Part shown: positions 52,552 to 62,753 of the stretch, piece by piece | Numbering within the stretch: the stretch's first letter is position 1 | Layout: the number at the start of each line of letters is the position of its first letter | NCBI RefSeq assembly: GCF_021044425.1 | Contig: NZ_JAJNEC010000007.1 | Location: 819,051-883,050, forward strand | Direction of reading: 5' to 3' | Length of the DNA: 64,000 nt | From: Niabella pedocola | GTDB lineage: Bacteria > Bacteroidota > Bacteroidia > Chitinophagales > Chitinophagaceae | Notes under the pieces: generated by a model | Told to the model about the DNA's origin: nothing | Seen by the model: the letters and a program-made list of their open reading frames with translations, nothing else | The model's database searches: none | Position numbers and translations under genes: made by a program

Positions 52552-54057
52552 CTATGGTTTTTTATCCCACCAAACCTTGGACAAAAAGGAATCCCCCTGC
52601 TGCATCCGCGCCACGGCTTCCTTATAATGCGCATTATTCAATTGCGCTTCGTCTGATGAATAAATGCCCCGCCGGGGGATTTGCCCGTTCGTTGAACCAG
52701 GATTGGGACCCGGCGTTAGTACCGGATACCCGGTACGCCGCCATTCTGCAAAAGCTTCCATATTCCGGCCAAACAGATGGATCCATTTTTGTGTGGCAAT
52801 TTTTTCCATCTTCTGTGCGTCGGTAAGACCGTCGAAACTTAATACGGTGCTTACATAATCGTTGGGCACGGTATTGAGATTATATGGTGCAAGCGCAAAA
52901 GCTGCCTTTACCCCTTCCAAAAAGAAATTGTAAGCATCCCCGTTGTTGGCGCCCCAACCCAATAATGCGGCCTCGGCCTTGTAAAAACATATATCGGAAT
53001 AGGTGAGCGCATAACTGGGTATGGGCGTAAACGTTTGACTGAAGTAGGTATTACGGCTGGCCGTGGAGTAATTGGCGCGGATCAGCTGCGACAACTGGTT
53101 ATCGGTAAGGGCTACCCCAATGCCCTGGTAAACCGGGTTCCCATTAATGGTAACGGGCTGAGCCAATAACGGCAGCCGGGGATCATTATAGCCTTTCAGT
53201 TTATCAACGAGCGTATTGGCCAGGTAACGCAGGTCGGCAGAGCCGGTTACGAACTGCCGTAAAATGGGGTTGTAATTTTCAGCCTGTGCATTGTTATACG
53301 TAGGCACGGCGGCGTTGTCGGCATTACTGCCCAAAAGTCCCAGTGAAGAGGTCATTGCCGCCTGCACGGTTTGCTGCGCCAGTGTCGCATTGGCATAGCG
53401 GATCCGCAAGCCCAGTCTTAGTTTTAATGAATTACCAAACTTTTTCCATTTATCAATATTGCCGTTATAAAAGAAATCAGCAGTGCCGTAAGATTGGTCT
53501 CCGGTAGTGAGTTTTGCCAGGGCGGCATCCACACGCTGGATCAGCAGTGGGTAAATGTCTTCCTGCTTGTCAAACTTCGGCGTCCGGTTAATGACTGCAT
53601 CGGATGTGGTTACTTCCGAAAAAGGAATATCCCCAAACAGGTCGGTAAGACGCTGGTAAAGGTATACTTCGTACAATTCTGCAATCGCCCATTTCGAACG
53701 CCCGGCAGGATCATTTTCCAGTCCGGTCAGCTCTTCTTTAATACGGATGATATTGCGCAATAAGGTATAGTGTTGCGACCAGATCAGGTCTTCCGGTCCT
53801 TCGAAATACCGGGAAACCGGCACCACGGGTCCGCCCGCCCAATGTTGCACCCAGGAGCCCATTTTGGTATCGGGCAGCTCACCGGATTCCTGGAAGGTTC
53901 CATCCCGTAATATACGGGCAAAAAGCAGCCCCGGATCTACAGAAACCACGGAGGTAGGTGGTGTATTGATCTTTTCAAAATCCTTTGTACAGGCGCCCAT
54001 GGTTGCAGCCAATGCGAGGCCCGCTATAATATGTATATTTAATAATCGCTTTTTCAT
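52552..54057 (-). CDS. SusD/RagB-type lipoprotein (unit 2)
   Basis: A 501-residue surface lipoprotein of the SusD-like group: lipobox LALAATMGACTK, then DFEKINTPPTS, which is the start of the SusD_2 (PF12771-like) branch. Helices such as YEVYLYQRLTDLFGDIPFSE and the ending RNMEAFAEWRRTGYPVLTPG fit that branch. It pairs with the SusC gene 13 nt upstream and is ended by a strong terminator. The glycan or other ligand is unknown; SusD_2-type pairs also take up peptides. Confidence 0.93.
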   Translation of the reverse strand: MKKRLLNIHIIAGLALAATMGACTKDFEKINTPPTSVVSVDPGLLFARILRDGTFQESGELPDTKMGSWVQHWAGGPVVPVSRYFEGPEDLIWSQHYTLLRNIIRIKEELTGLENDPAGRSKWAIAELYEVYLYQRLTDLFGDIPFSEVTTSDAVINRTPKFDKQEDIYPLLIQRVDAALAKLTTGDQSYGTADFFYNGNIDKWKKFGNSLKLRLGLRIRYANATLAQQTVQAAMTSSLGLLGSNADNAAVPTYNNAQAENYNPILRQFVTGSADLRYLANTLVDKLKGYNDPRLPLLAQPVTINGNPVYQGIGVALTDNQLSQLIRANYSTASRNTYFSQTFTPIPSYALTYSDICFYKAEAALLGWGANNGDAYNFFLEGVKAAFALAPYNLNTVPNDYVSTVLSFDGLTDAQKMEKIATQKWIHLFGRNMEAFAEWRRTGYPVLTPGPNPGSTNGQIPRRGIYSSDEAQLNNAHYKEAVARMQQGDSFLSKVWWDKKP

Positions 54058-54070
54058 GACTGATCAGAAT

Positions 54071-57000
54071 TTAAAATGCAAGGGATAAGTTGATACCAAG
54101 ATTGCGCATCATCGGCAGTGAGGTGGATTCAATACCAATGGAGGAATTGTTTACGTTAAAGGCGGCGGTTTCCGGAGAAAAACCATCCGTCTTCCGTTGA
54201 AAGTAAAACAGGTTGCGGCCGTAAACGCCCAGCTTTGCCGATTTGATCACCCCGGTGGGCAACCAGTTTTTGGGTAACTGGTATGCAAGGCTGATCTCCC
54301 GCATCGCCACATAACTCATATCGTTGATCATCTCTTCCGACACCATTACCTCCTTATCGCTGGCCACCATGTTCCAGTAATCCTGCGCCTTTACAGGAAT
54401 ATTATTTTTTTGTCCGCTGCTTACCCAAGCTCCATTACCGTCTTTTGTGGCAATATATCCATCCGCGATATAAGATCCATCTCTTCCCGGAACAGTTTTA
54501 TTGGTAACCCCGTAAATGATCTCTTCCCGGTTCGACTGCGAAAAGATAACGCCGCCCTGGCGGATGTCTACCAGCGCATAAAGGCTAAAGCTCCTGTACT
54601 TCCAGGTGTTGCCAAACCCGCCCAGCCAATCGGGCTGTGCATTGCCCAGTTCCGTTTCTACACGGCCGCTGGTGCGCAGCGGTAATCCGGTTGCCGGGTC
54701 AATCAAACGATTGCCGTCGGCATCCCTGATCCAGGCAAACTGTGTGCCGATCAGTTGTCCGAATGGTTTGCCAACTTCTGCTACCACATTAATGCCGCGG
54801 TCCGTTGCCAATAAGAAGGTTTCCACACCGGGATACAGCGATTCCACTTTATTCTGATTCCGGTTGAAATTAAAGACCGTATTCCATTCAAACCCGGAAG
54901 CACTGCGAACCGGCGTTGCGGTTAACACAAATTCGATGCCCCTATTGCTGATCTCCCCGGCGTTGATCCGGTTCTTTGTATACAAACTGGAAGGCGCAAT
55001 GGGAACATCCAGGATCTGGTTTTTTGTGCTGGCCTGATAATAAGTAAAGGACAATCCCAGCCTGTTTTTGAGAAACCGAAGATCGGCACCTGCTTCAATG
55101 GAAGTGGTCAGCTCATTCTTCAGGTTCGGATCCGGGATCACATCCGTATAAGATGCCATGGGTACGCCCCCGTGTGTATACTGGTTGAGGCTATATGTAC
55201 CCGTTAACTGATACGGGTTGCCCGAGCTGCCGGCCTGTGCCCACGAAGCTCTTAGTTTTATATAGGAGAGTGCATCCGATTTAATATTTGCCAGGTCTGA
55301 TAAAATCAAACTGGAGCTGATGGAGGGATAGAAAAAGGAATTATTGTCTTTGGACAACGTAGAGGACCAGTCGTTGCGCGCAGAGAAATCAATAAACCAG
55401 TAATTTCGGAATCCGAACTGACCCGACATATAGGCCGAATTGATCTGGGATTGGCTTAAATCGAATAGATAGGAATTAACCGAGGTGTTGTTGATCACAT
55501 ACAGATTGGGTACGATAAACGTGCTACCGGTATTGCCGGTAAGCCGCAGGTAACGGCTCTGATGACTCCCTCCCAGGTTTACGCCCAGGTTCATATCTTT
55601 TCCCAACGAAAAACTGGAGCTGGCCAGGAAGTCGAAATTGTTTTCGCGCACGCGGATCACCTCCTCCCGCATATCTCCTTTTTTATTCAGGCTCTGGTAG
55701 GTATTGATGGGCCGGTAACGGAAACGCTGATCGGTATAAAAATCTGTTCCACCGGTTGCCATTAATTTTAGCCAGGGCAATACTTCATACGTTAGTCTTA
55801 ACATACCGATGATGCGATCCCTGCGGTCTTCGTTATGATTTTCATTGATGGTCCAAAAGGGGTTCCCCGTAGAACTGTTGGTGGCATAGGTTTTTTCCAA
55901 CCCGGCATACACACCCGAAAACCCAAGTTGTTTTGCCACTTCTTCATCGGTCCATTTATAATTAGACATAATGGAATTACCCAGGCTTCTTGGTTGACTG
56001 ATCAACAGATAAGCGGGGTTATCTGCAGCATCTGAAAGCGTGGGACGGTTCTGGGCTTTCTGCATGATATAATTTACTTTACCATCAAGGGTTACCCCCG
56101 GCCAAAGCTTGGCCTGTGTTCTGAGTCCAAAATTATTCCGGTTGAGATCATTGGTTGGAATGTATCCGTTCACATTGGTATTGGCATAGGAAAACCGGTA
56201 GTTGATCTTCTCGCTGCCGCCATCAACGCTCAGGTTATTGACCAGTTGCTTTTCCGGTTGGAAAAAACTGCCATAGGTATCGGGCTCCGGTGTCAGCTGA
56301 AGCACATGGCCGTATTGATCTTCATACGTCTGCCCGTCCATTCTTGCGCCCCAGGAGGCGCGGGTGGTCCGGTCGCGCCCGGCGCTCATTTTGGGTATGC
56401 CCTGGTAATTATTTGCCCGGGCATCGGCCATGGAAACGATGGTGCCATCCGACTTCCGGAAATGGGTAAAATCACCATTGAGCCCCTGCGCATATTCGTT
56501 CTGAAAATCGGGTAATACCAGGGCATTGCCTACAGAATAGTCAACATTATAGTTTACATTGATCTTGCCCGCCTTGCCGGATTTCGTGGTAATTAAAATA
56601 ACCCCATTGCTTCCCCGCTGGCCATACAGTGCAGCGGCATTGGGCCCTTTCAGTACCGACATAGTTTCGATATCATCCGGGTTAATGTTCCCGATGCCAT
56701 CACCATAATCGGTTCCACCCGTTTGGCTGGCAGCTCCGATATTCTGATTGTCGATCGGCACTCCATCCACTACATACAGGGGCTGACTGTTACCAATAAG
56801 CGAATTATTACCGCGAATGACCACTTTAGCAGAACCACCCGCCCCGGATGCAGCCCGGGAAACCTGAACCCCCGATACCTTACCCGATAACGCATTGGAC
56901 ACATTGGCTTCTTTTCCCTGGGTCAGTTCATCTCCTTTTAACTCTGCCACGGTGTATCCCAGGGCCCGCTTTTCCCGCTTAATGCCCAGGGCGGTTACCA

Positions 57001-57439
57001 CTACCTCACTCAGCTGGGCCCTTTCAGTTTCCAACGATACGGTAAGCGCCAGCCGGTCATTTGCCGCTACGTTGTAACCAGTGAGTTGCTTGGGTTTAAA
57101 TCCTACGGAACTGAAGTTGATGCTATACCCGGTACCCTGCGGAACGGCTGTAATTAAAAAATTACCGCCGGCATCTGTTGCGGTGGTCTTATTAAAACCA
57201 TTGGCACCATTCGACAACACAACGGTAACACCCTGTAACGGCTGATTTGCTTCATCTCTTACTACACCGTTAATGATTGCTGTGTTTTGGGCAAACAACG
57301 CAAAATTGATACACAGAAGCAGCAATACTCCGGAAATACGTGCTACAACGGGAAGCCAGCTGTCGTTTGCCTTAAACAGTAATATGGGCTGCAATAGCCG
57401 CTCCCATGCTGATAATTTTCTCATAACTCGAAATTTCAA
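54071..57439 (-). CDS. SusC/RagA TonB receptor without STN domain (unit 2)
   Basis: A 1122-residue outer membrane transporter. After a long leader (signal helix ISGVLLLLCINFALFAQ near residues 34-50) comes the carboxypeptidase-like domain (INGVVRDEANQPLQGVTVVL), the SEVVVTALGIKREKRALGYT linker, the plug (VIRGNNSLIGNSQPLYVVDG, GSNGVILITTKSG) and the barrel. No STN domain is present, although an ECF sigma and FecR precede it; the signalling link is therefore not the usual one. The leader of 30 residues before the signal helix is unusual, so an internal start is possible. Confidence 0.95.
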   Translation of the reverse strand: MKFRVMRKLSAWERLLQPILLFKANDSWLPVVARISGVLLLLCINFALFAQNTAIINGVVRDEANQPLQGVTVVLSNGANGFNKTTATDAGGNFLITAVPQGTGYSINFSSVGFKPKQLTGYNVAANDRLALTVSLETERAQLSEVVVTALGIKREKRALGYTVAELKGDELTQGKEANVSNALSGKVSGVQVSRAASGAGGSAKVVIRGNNSLIGNSQPLYVVDGVPIDNQNIGAASQTGGTDYGDGIGNINPDDIETMSVLKGPNAAALYGQRGSNGVILITTKSGKAGKINVNYNVDYSVGNALVLPDFQNEYAQGLNGDFTHFRKSDGTIVSMADARANNYQGIPKMSAGRDRTTRASWGARMDGQTYEDQYGHVLQLTPEPDTYGSFFQPEKQLVNNLSVDGGSEKINYRFSYANTNVNGYIPTNDLNRNNFGLRTQAKLWPGVTLDGKVNYIMQKAQNRPTLSDAADNPAYLLISQPRSLGNSIMSNYKWTDEEVAKQLGFSGVYAGLEKTYATNSSTGNPFWTINENHNEDRRDRIIGMLRLTYEVLPWLKLMATGGTDFYTDQRFRYRPINTYQSLNKKGDMREEVIRVRENNFDFLASSSFSLGKDMNLGVNLGGSHQSRYLRLTGNTGSTFIVPNLYVINNTSVNSYLFDLSQSQINSAYMSGQFGFRNYWFIDFSARNDWSSTLSKDNNSFFYPSISSSLILSDLANIKSDALSYIKLRASWAQAGSSGNPYQLTGTYSLNQYTHGGVPMASYTDVIPDPNLKNELTTSIEAGADLRFLKNRLGLSFTYYQASTKNQILDVPIAPSSLYTKNRINAGEISNRGIEFVLTATPVRSASGFEWNTVFNFNRNQNKVESLYPGVETFLLATDRGINVVAEVGKPFGQLIGTQFAWIRDADGNRLIDPATGLPLRTSGRVETELGNAQPDWLGGFGNTWKYRSFSLYALVDIRQGGVIFSQSNREEIIYGVTNKTVPGRDGSYIADGYIATKDGNGAWVSSGQKNNIPVKAQDYWNMVASDKEVMVSEEMINDMSYVAMREISLAYQLPKNWLPTGVIKSAKLGVYGRNLFYFQRKTDGFSPETAAFNVNNSSIGIESTSLPMMRNLGINLSLAF

Positions 57440-57449
57440 TTGATGGATT

Positions 57450-58487
57450 TTATTGTTTAGATATCTGGATATTTATTTTGTGTAAATAATTTATCTCCCG
57501 GATCATATCTTCATAAACCCGGTCCGACTTTTTAAAAGATCCGCTGTAAAAGCGGTTTGCCAGTTGGCCCGCCGGTACCTGCAATCGTAAATGATAATTA
57601 TTTTCCAAGATCTGCACCACCTTCTCCAGGGCCATATTTTTAAACGTAAGGGTGGTACCATCGTCGCGGAAAGATTCCCCGCGGTCAAAATCCGTCTGAC
57701 GGTCTTTCGACTCCGATACAATCTGCAGGCTAACCGGATTGATCTCTATCTCCCTGTTGGGTGTCAGCTCCAGGTGTACCGGCTTTTCGATTTCTTTTTC
57801 ACCGCCTGTAATTTTAATTTTCCCCTCCAGTAACCGGATCCTGGTGCGGGTGCTGCCCGACAATTCATCCACGATAAACACCGTGCCCAGCGCGGTAGTG
57901 ACCAGGTTTTTTGAGTATACATTAAACGGCAGGGCTTTATTTTTAGCCACGGTAAACTGTGCTTTGCCTTTTAGCCAGAAATCGCGGCTGTTCCGCCCCC
58001 TGAAGTTTTCGGGGAAACGGATCTCGGAGCCGGGATATAGCCGGATTTCAGAACCATCTGCCGCTTTTATAGGCAGCACATCCTTACTGGTGTTACTATA
58101 GTACCGCATTTGAGAAGGGTGAGCGGCCTGCGGTTGCTTTTGCGCCAGCATAGGTTTCACAGCCGGTTCAGGGCCGGTAACGAGCCATGTAAGAAATACC
58201 ACACCGATCATTGCCGCAGCGGCGGCACCGTATAGCAGGTACCGGGTATTGCGCCGCCGGCGCTCATAATGGTTTATTTGCTGCAGTAATGAAGCATATA
58301 ACTGCTTGTCGTTATAGCCAGGTGCCGCTGTATCAGGCTCCGCTTCCTCCCACCGGAACGCATCCAGCAAGGCGGTCATCTTTTCCGGATCCCTGCGCAG
58401 CAATTGCCGGACCAAACGTTGCTCCCCGGGGGTACAGCTCCCCGCAAAAAAGCGTTGTAACAGGTCTTTTGAAACTTCCATTCCCAT
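57450..58487 (-). CDS. FecR-type anti-sigma factor (unit 2)
   Basis: A 345-residue inner membrane anti-sigma. The start MGMEVSKDLLQRFFAGSCTP is typical of the cytoplasmic N-domain. The membrane helix lies at residues about 83-105 (YLLYGAAAAAMIGVVFLTWL), then the FecR domain (IKAADGSEIRLYPGSEIRFP, FWLKGKAQFTVAKNKALPFN) and a DUF4974 end (LEKVVQILENNYHLRLQVPA). Its first 155 nt overlap the end of the sigma gene upstream in another frame. Confidence 0.93.
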   Translation of the reverse strand: MGMEVSKDLLQRFFAGSCTPGEQRLVRQLLRRDPEKMTALLDAFRWEEAEPDTAAPGYNDKQLYASLLQQINHYERRRRNTRYLLYGAAAAAMIGVVFLTWLVTGPEPAVKPMLAQKQPQAAHPSQMRYYSNTSKDVLPIKAADGSEIRLYPGSEIRFPENFRGRNSRDFWLKGKAQFTVAKNKALPFNVYSKNLVTTALGTVFIVDELSGSTRTRIRLLEGKIKITGGEKEIEKPVHLELTPNREIEINPVSLQIVSESKDRQTDFDRGESFRDDGTTLTFKNMALEKVVQILENNYHLRLQVPAGQLANRFYSGSFKKSDRVYEDMIREINYLHKINIQISKQ

Positions 58488-59049
58488 AAAATACGAATGG
58501 AAGTTGCTTATCCCCTAATCCGGTGAAAAAAATAATTAAAAAAGCGGTAAGCGTCTTTCTTAATGTTTTCAGGGCTATCGATATGTGGTTTTCCACGGTT
58601 TTAACGGAAAGGGAAAGCCGCTCGGCGATCTCCCTGTGCGAGAGTTCTTCAAACCGGCTCATGGTAAAAACCTTTCTGCGCATTTCGGGCATTGCAGCCA
58701 CCTGGGCTTCAATCCGTACCAGCAGTTCTTTGGCATTAAAGGATTCTTCTGTAGCATTGGTTACAGCAGCTCCACCGGGTACCATGGTTTGCAGGTTATT
58801 CCGCCGGCTTTGTTCGCGCAGCAGATCAATGATCACCGACCTGCTGATACAACGGATCTGTGCTTCTGCAGGGATATCGGTTTTTCCTGAACGAAGGTTC
58901 TTCCACAATTTTAAAAAAACACGCTGCACCGTTTCCTCGGCTAAGTATGCAGATTTTGTAAATTCCCAGGCATATGCATATACCTGCCTGCTCCATTTCT
59001 TAAACAGGTCTTCAAAATCATTTGATATGGCATTGGACGTTAGAGACAT
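58333..59049 (-). CDS. ECF sigma factor (unit 2) with unusual C-terminal extension
   Basis: ECF sigma of 238 codons. Region 2: EFTKSAYLAEETVQRVFLKL; region 4: MPEMRRKVFTMSRFEELSHR then EIAERLSLSVKTVENHISIA. A normal member would end soon after ALKTLRKTLTAFLIIFF. Here the frame runs on for about 58 residues through the start of fecR, out of frame with it. One indel in the T/A-rich stretch near 58528 would give a stop close to the normal end, so the extension could be a recent frameshift or a real overlap. Confidence 0.85.
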   Translation of the reverse strand: MSLTSNAISNDFEDLFKKWSRQVYAYAWEFTKSAYLAEETVQRVFLKLWKNLRSGKTDIPAEAQIRCISRSVIIDLLREQSRRNNLQTMVPGGAAVTNATEESFNAKELLVRIEAQVAAMPEMRRKVFTMSRFEELSHREIAERLSLSVKTVENHISIALKTLRKTLTAFLIIFFTGLGDKQLPFVFYGNGSFKRPVTTLFCGELYPRGATFGPAIAAQGSGKDDRLAGCVPVGGSGA

Positions 59050-59299
59050 CTTCCCGGACTGCTACCAGAACCCCGATAAAGATATTTATTAAACGATTAT
59101 CACCCATATCCGGATAAAATATTTTAGAACAGCCGGTCAATACCCGGCATCTTATACAAATCGGAGCGTTTGGCAACCCGTCAGAATTAAAATATAATTA
59201 TATATAAACAACCACTTATCAGCCGGCAGCGGATCCGCTGTTAACAATGCTCATTGGCCGACAGGCCGGCATCTCCTAATAACAGATCCCATTGATCCG

Positions 59300-60301
59300 T
59301 CACCGCGCTGCCTGCTTCGAAGTAGGCTGTAGCAGGGCACCCAGGCGGCTTGGTTTTGCCTGCGGCTCCGGTGGCAGGTGCCGCGGACGTACCACATATA
59401 CGCCGCCGGTGGAAAGATCCGGATAAAGCGCATTGGGCTCCTGTGCGATAAAAAACACATCATCTCTTCCGCCGTATGCCCTGGGTACCCGGAACAGTTC
59501 CAGGTTGATACCCAGTGCCCCAAAATGCCGGAACCGGAGCGTATCTCCGCCGGGCAGGTAGAGTTCCATATTATAAAAACCGGCGGAGTAATGGTGTTTG
59601 ATCAGGCCCCAGTCTTCTTCTTCCCGGTCTACCACCGCATAGCCCAGGCATTTCAACAGGCTGGTATCCCGCTTTTCCGGCGCTACGCCAAAATCGGGTC
59701 CAATCTCCTGCATAGGAATAAAGCGGTTAGAGGGTTTAAGCGGGTATTTTCGATCGATTTCTTTGGACATAAAAAATTGACTTAGACTTCTGTCGAAAGG
59801 TGGTCCATAAGTGATCCACTTGTCTTCAATTTTAAAAAAAGGATTCCCCCCAGATGACATTATGTAGTATTGAGCATTTTGATAGTCCTTATCCAGAACT
59901 TCGAAAGATCTATCGCCCTGGGGAGATGGAATATACCGCAGCTTTACAAAAGATCTATCGCCATTTATTAACCACTCACTAAAGGCCCCATTCATCCTTA
60001 TAATACCATTATCATACACTCCCATTGATTCAGAACAAAAAGTATCAATAATGTTCCCATTATTACTAATCTTGTAAAATTTGAAAGCGTGTAATACCAC
60101 AATATTTTGAATCGTGTCGTATAAAAATTTCCAGTATGCACTTTGGCTGTCTTCTGTAAACATTTTTACTTCATAGTTTCTAGTACCAGGCGATGTAGCC
60201 AAGTTATATCTAAAAGGATGCATGATTCTTTTTTTTTTAAAACATGAAGTTAATAGTATAGTTACCAGAGGTAATAGTATGAACATTTTTATTTTCGCCA
60301 T
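59300..60301 (-). CDS. Lipoprotein, likely immunity protein for the lipase effector
   Basis: A 333-residue lipoprotein: MAKIKMFILLPLVTILLTSC is a lipobox signal. The mature part is beta rich, with no family recognised (SESMGVYDNGIIRMNGAFSE; FYNMELYLPGGDTLRFRHFG). It starts one nt after the stop of the lipase-like gene, the standard place for a type VI immunity gene. A periplasmic lipoprotein fits protection from a phospholipase delivered into the periplasm. The local AT-rich patch around 60000-60300 hints at a different origin. Confidence 0.65.
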   Translation of the reverse strand: MAKIKMFILLPLVTILLTSCFKKKRIMHPFRYNLATSPGTRNYEVKMFTEDSQSAYWKFLYDTIQNIVVLHAFKFYKISNNGNIIDTFCSESMGVYDNGIIRMNGAFSEWLINGDRSFVKLRYIPSPQGDRSFEVLDKDYQNAQYYIMSSGGNPFFKIEDKWITYGPPFDRSLSQFFMSKEIDRKYPLKPSNRFIPMQEIGPDFGVAPEKRDTSLLKCLGYAVVDREEEDWGLIKHHYSAGFYNMELYLPGGDTLRFRHFGALGINLELFRVPRAYGGRDDVFFIAQEPNALYPDLSTGGVYVVRPRHLPPEPQAKPSRLGALLQPTSKQAAR

Positions 60302-60302
60302 A

Positions 60303-62360
60303 TTATTGCTCGTTATATTGCTTTATAATGCCTCTTATATATTCAGTATATCCAACCGATGTCGAGATAAATTTTCCGGTCTCCTCAGCTAACGAATCAA
60401 TTGCTTCCCGATCGGCTTCAAAATCGATCTCCTTATATAAATACCGATTCCATTTATCGCTTTGTTTATTTTCTTTTTCTATTCTATAAAACCTTTTCCC
60501 ACCTACCTTCAATATCCGCTCCCAGATATTTGTAGTTATACCAATAGTGTCCCGCTCATACTTCCAGTCGTCCAGGATCTTTTTATTGGTAAGCAGGGGC
60601 ACAGGGCTGAAATGGGCATAGAGGTCCGCTTCCTGCAAGGCCGCATATTCCAGCAAGGCCACGATATAATGATAACCGATCATCCATTGTACTTCTTCCC
60701 TGGGTACATCGGCCGCCGGTGCAAAGAAACGTTGATACAACCGGCTTAATGGAGTGGTAACCCATTCCAGCTTTTCAGCATAGAGCCCATGCACCGTGGC
60801 ATCCAGTGAGGCAACGGCCGTGCTCCCGCTGTAAGGATCAAAGACTGCTCCGTATTTTTCATGATAGTATTGTTTTAACCGGTTGTAGCGCAAAAACGAT
60901 CGCGCATAGTCCTTTGCCAATGTTTCGTAATCCGTCCACACCTGCTCTTCCCAATCGTTAAATTCAATACGCCGGTTCGCAATAAAAGAAGGCAGGAAGA
61001 GATCGCCCAGTTGTACTGCGCCGGCGTCATACACCGGGATGCGTTTTTTGCTACCGATATCGGATACCGTATGCTCCAGGTCGGTTCTGTTGGGATATAC
61101 TTCAAAACTAAGCAGGCTCCAGTCACCTTGCGGATCACATGCGCTGTCTACCCCCGGTATATCTCCACAGCGGGTTACCGGGTCTCCCCGGTCATTGGTA
61201 AAATCAAACTGCACCGCCCTGCTTTTGTATGCGTCCCAGTCGCCGGTTATTTTTTTCAGATGTTCATAAATTCCTTCCTCATGCTGCAGCTTATTATAGG
61301 TTTCATTAAACAGATCGGCCAGGCCGTTAATGTAGGAGGTGGTATTTTTTGACGGATCCTTCTTTAAAAACGCAAACACTGATTTATCCACCTGCAGGTA
61401 TCGCTTCTTCCACCATAACAGGTTCTGGTATTCGGTTCCTGTGAGGCTTACCGGCTGATGCGATCCCAGGAATATGATATTCACGGGTATCTGCGCCCAT
61501 CCCTGTCGACTGGCATAATTGAGAATGCCCAGTACCACGCCTGCTGCACAGGCACTGCCCTGGCTGTGGCCTACAATGGTTACGGGACGATAAGCAGGTG
61601 TATAGCTTTTTAAAAATGCTTTCAATGTTTCATCCCGGATCGCATCGAAGCTTTTCCGGTCCAGGATGCCCCACGAAGTGGCTGCCCAGCGATATCCCAG
61701 TACAATCCCATGATCAATACGATGTGCCGCATCCGAACCCAGACCATGGGAACCATTGATAAAATATTCATTTCCCTGGGCGTTAAAATAGCTGGCATAG
61801 GTATTGGAGCCGTTGTACTGGTTGGATTTTTTATTCCAGTATCCCCATGACCATTCCGCCTGCCCGTATGAAAAAACAGGACTGGGTGCTCTCTTAAGCA
61901 AGGCTTCCCCCATATTTTGCCTGGTAAATCCACCCTTCTGCTGTTGCAGGATCCGGTCTGCCTGCCTTGGGTCCTGCCGTTGCGCAGGCGGGATGCGGGC
62001 ATCCAGTTCCCCTGGTGTAAAAACATCTTCGTTACTGGCGGCGTTCTGTTCATCGGCATTGGCGCCTTTGAATACATACCATTGGTCCCGATCGGGATTC
62101 GTGTCCATAATAGCATTGATGTTGGCTCCGATATTTTTTACCGGATCGCTCAGGTATCCGTTGCAAAAAAGGATATAGCCCTGAAACATAGGGGCCGCTT
62201 CTTTATCAAACGGTTCCTGCCCGGTGGATACAAGGCTTTTCACCGGACTGTAATGATAAGTATGATCTGCAACCGCCGGACGCTCAACACCTGTAGCGTT
62301 AGCTGGTGGTGCCGGAAATACCGGGATCCTGTTTGCTGAAGTTCGAACGACCTTACCCAT
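60303..62360 (-). CDS. Lipase-type type VI effector (alpha/beta hydrolase)
   Basis: A 685-residue protein without signal peptide. VTIVGHSQGSACAAGVVLGI at 260-279 carries the GHSQGS nucleophile elbow (S266), and the fold around residues 55-310 fits an alpha/beta hydrolase (QGYILFCNGYLSDPVKNIGA, RIDHGIVLGYRWAATSW). Its place behind VgrG and a PAAR-like gene and before a lipoprotein gene marks it as a phospholipase effector of the Tle kind, though the subfamily is not recognised. The long C-terminal part (residues 340-685) may bind the spike or the target membrane. Confidence 0.8.
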   Translation of the reverse strand: MGKVVRTSANRIPVFPAPPANATGVERPAVADHTYHYSPVKSLVSTGQEPFDKEAAPMFQGYILFCNGYLSDPVKNIGANINAIMDTNPDRDQWYVFKGANADEQNAASNEDVFTPGELDARIPPAQRQDPRQADRILQQQKGGFTRQNMGEALLKRAPSPVFSYGQAEWSWGYWNKKSNQYNGSNTYASYFNAQGNEYFINGSHGLGSDAAHRIDHGIVLGYRWAATSWGILDRKSFDAIRDETLKAFLKSYTPAYRPVTIVGHSQGSACAAGVVLGILNYASRQGWAQIPVNIIFLGSHQPVSLTGTEYQNLLWWKKRYLQVDKSVFAFLKKDPSKNTTSYINGLADLFNETYNKLQHEEGIYEHLKKITGDWDAYKSRAVQFDFTNDRGDPVTRCGDIPGVDSACDPQGDWSLLSFEVYPNRTDLEHTVSDIGSKKRIPVYDAGAVQLGDLFLPSFIANRRIEFNDWEEQVWTDYETLAKDYARSFLRYNRLKQYYHEKYGAVFDPYSGSTAVASLDATVHGLYAEKLEWVTTPLSRLYQRFFAPAADVPREEVQWMIGYHYIVALLEYAALQEADLYAHFSPVPLLTNKKILDDWKYERDTIGITTNIWERILKVGGKRFYRIEKENKQSDKWNRYLYKEIDFEADREAIDSLAEETGKFISTSVGYTEYIRGIIKQYNEQ

Positions 62361-62369
62361 GGCTGTTGT

Positions 62370-62753
62370 TTAATACATTCCCGAAAGTCCCGGAAGAGAT
62401 CCGGCGATGAAGGCCGTTAAGGATACCGTAGCTTCCTGTGCATGCTGCTGAATGGTAAGAATTCCTCCAAAACGGCATTGTGTATAGGAATCATCCATTA
62501 CAAATTTTTTGTTCCCGATGGTTGTTTTTTTACTGGCATTTTTCCAGCGCTGCAGTTGTGGCGTACAGGGCGGCGACGGACTGCTGCGGTTGCAGGTACC
62601 GCAGGGAAGGATCAGGCTGGTGTCCTGGTTCGTCACCTTCAGTTTTCCCCCGATGTATATTTTTTGCTGGGACGTAACCTGGATCCTTCCGGTTGCAGTG
62701 CCCAGACTGCATGTTACCATGCCGCCGTCAACAACATAATTACGGTTCTTCAT
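62370..62753 (-). CDS. DUF4280 PAAR-like spike tip protein
   Basis: A 127-residue protein of the DUF4280 family (PAAR-like): YVVDGGMVTCSLGTATGRIQ at the start, CGTCNRSSPSPPCTPQLQRW in the middle and MDDSYTQCRFGGILTIQQHA at the end. Conserved Cys residues probably bind a metal. Such proteins cap VgrG and carry the effector. Its ATG overlaps the stop of the upstream gene in an ATGA junction; the effector gene follows after 9 nt. Confidence 0.88.
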   Translation of the reverse strand: MKNRNYVVDGGMVTCSLGTATGRIQVTSQQKIYIGGKLKVTNQDTSLILPCGTCNRSSPSPPCTPQLQRWKNASKKTTIGNKKFVMDDSYTQCRFGGILTIQQHAQEATVSLTAFIAGSLPGLSGMY

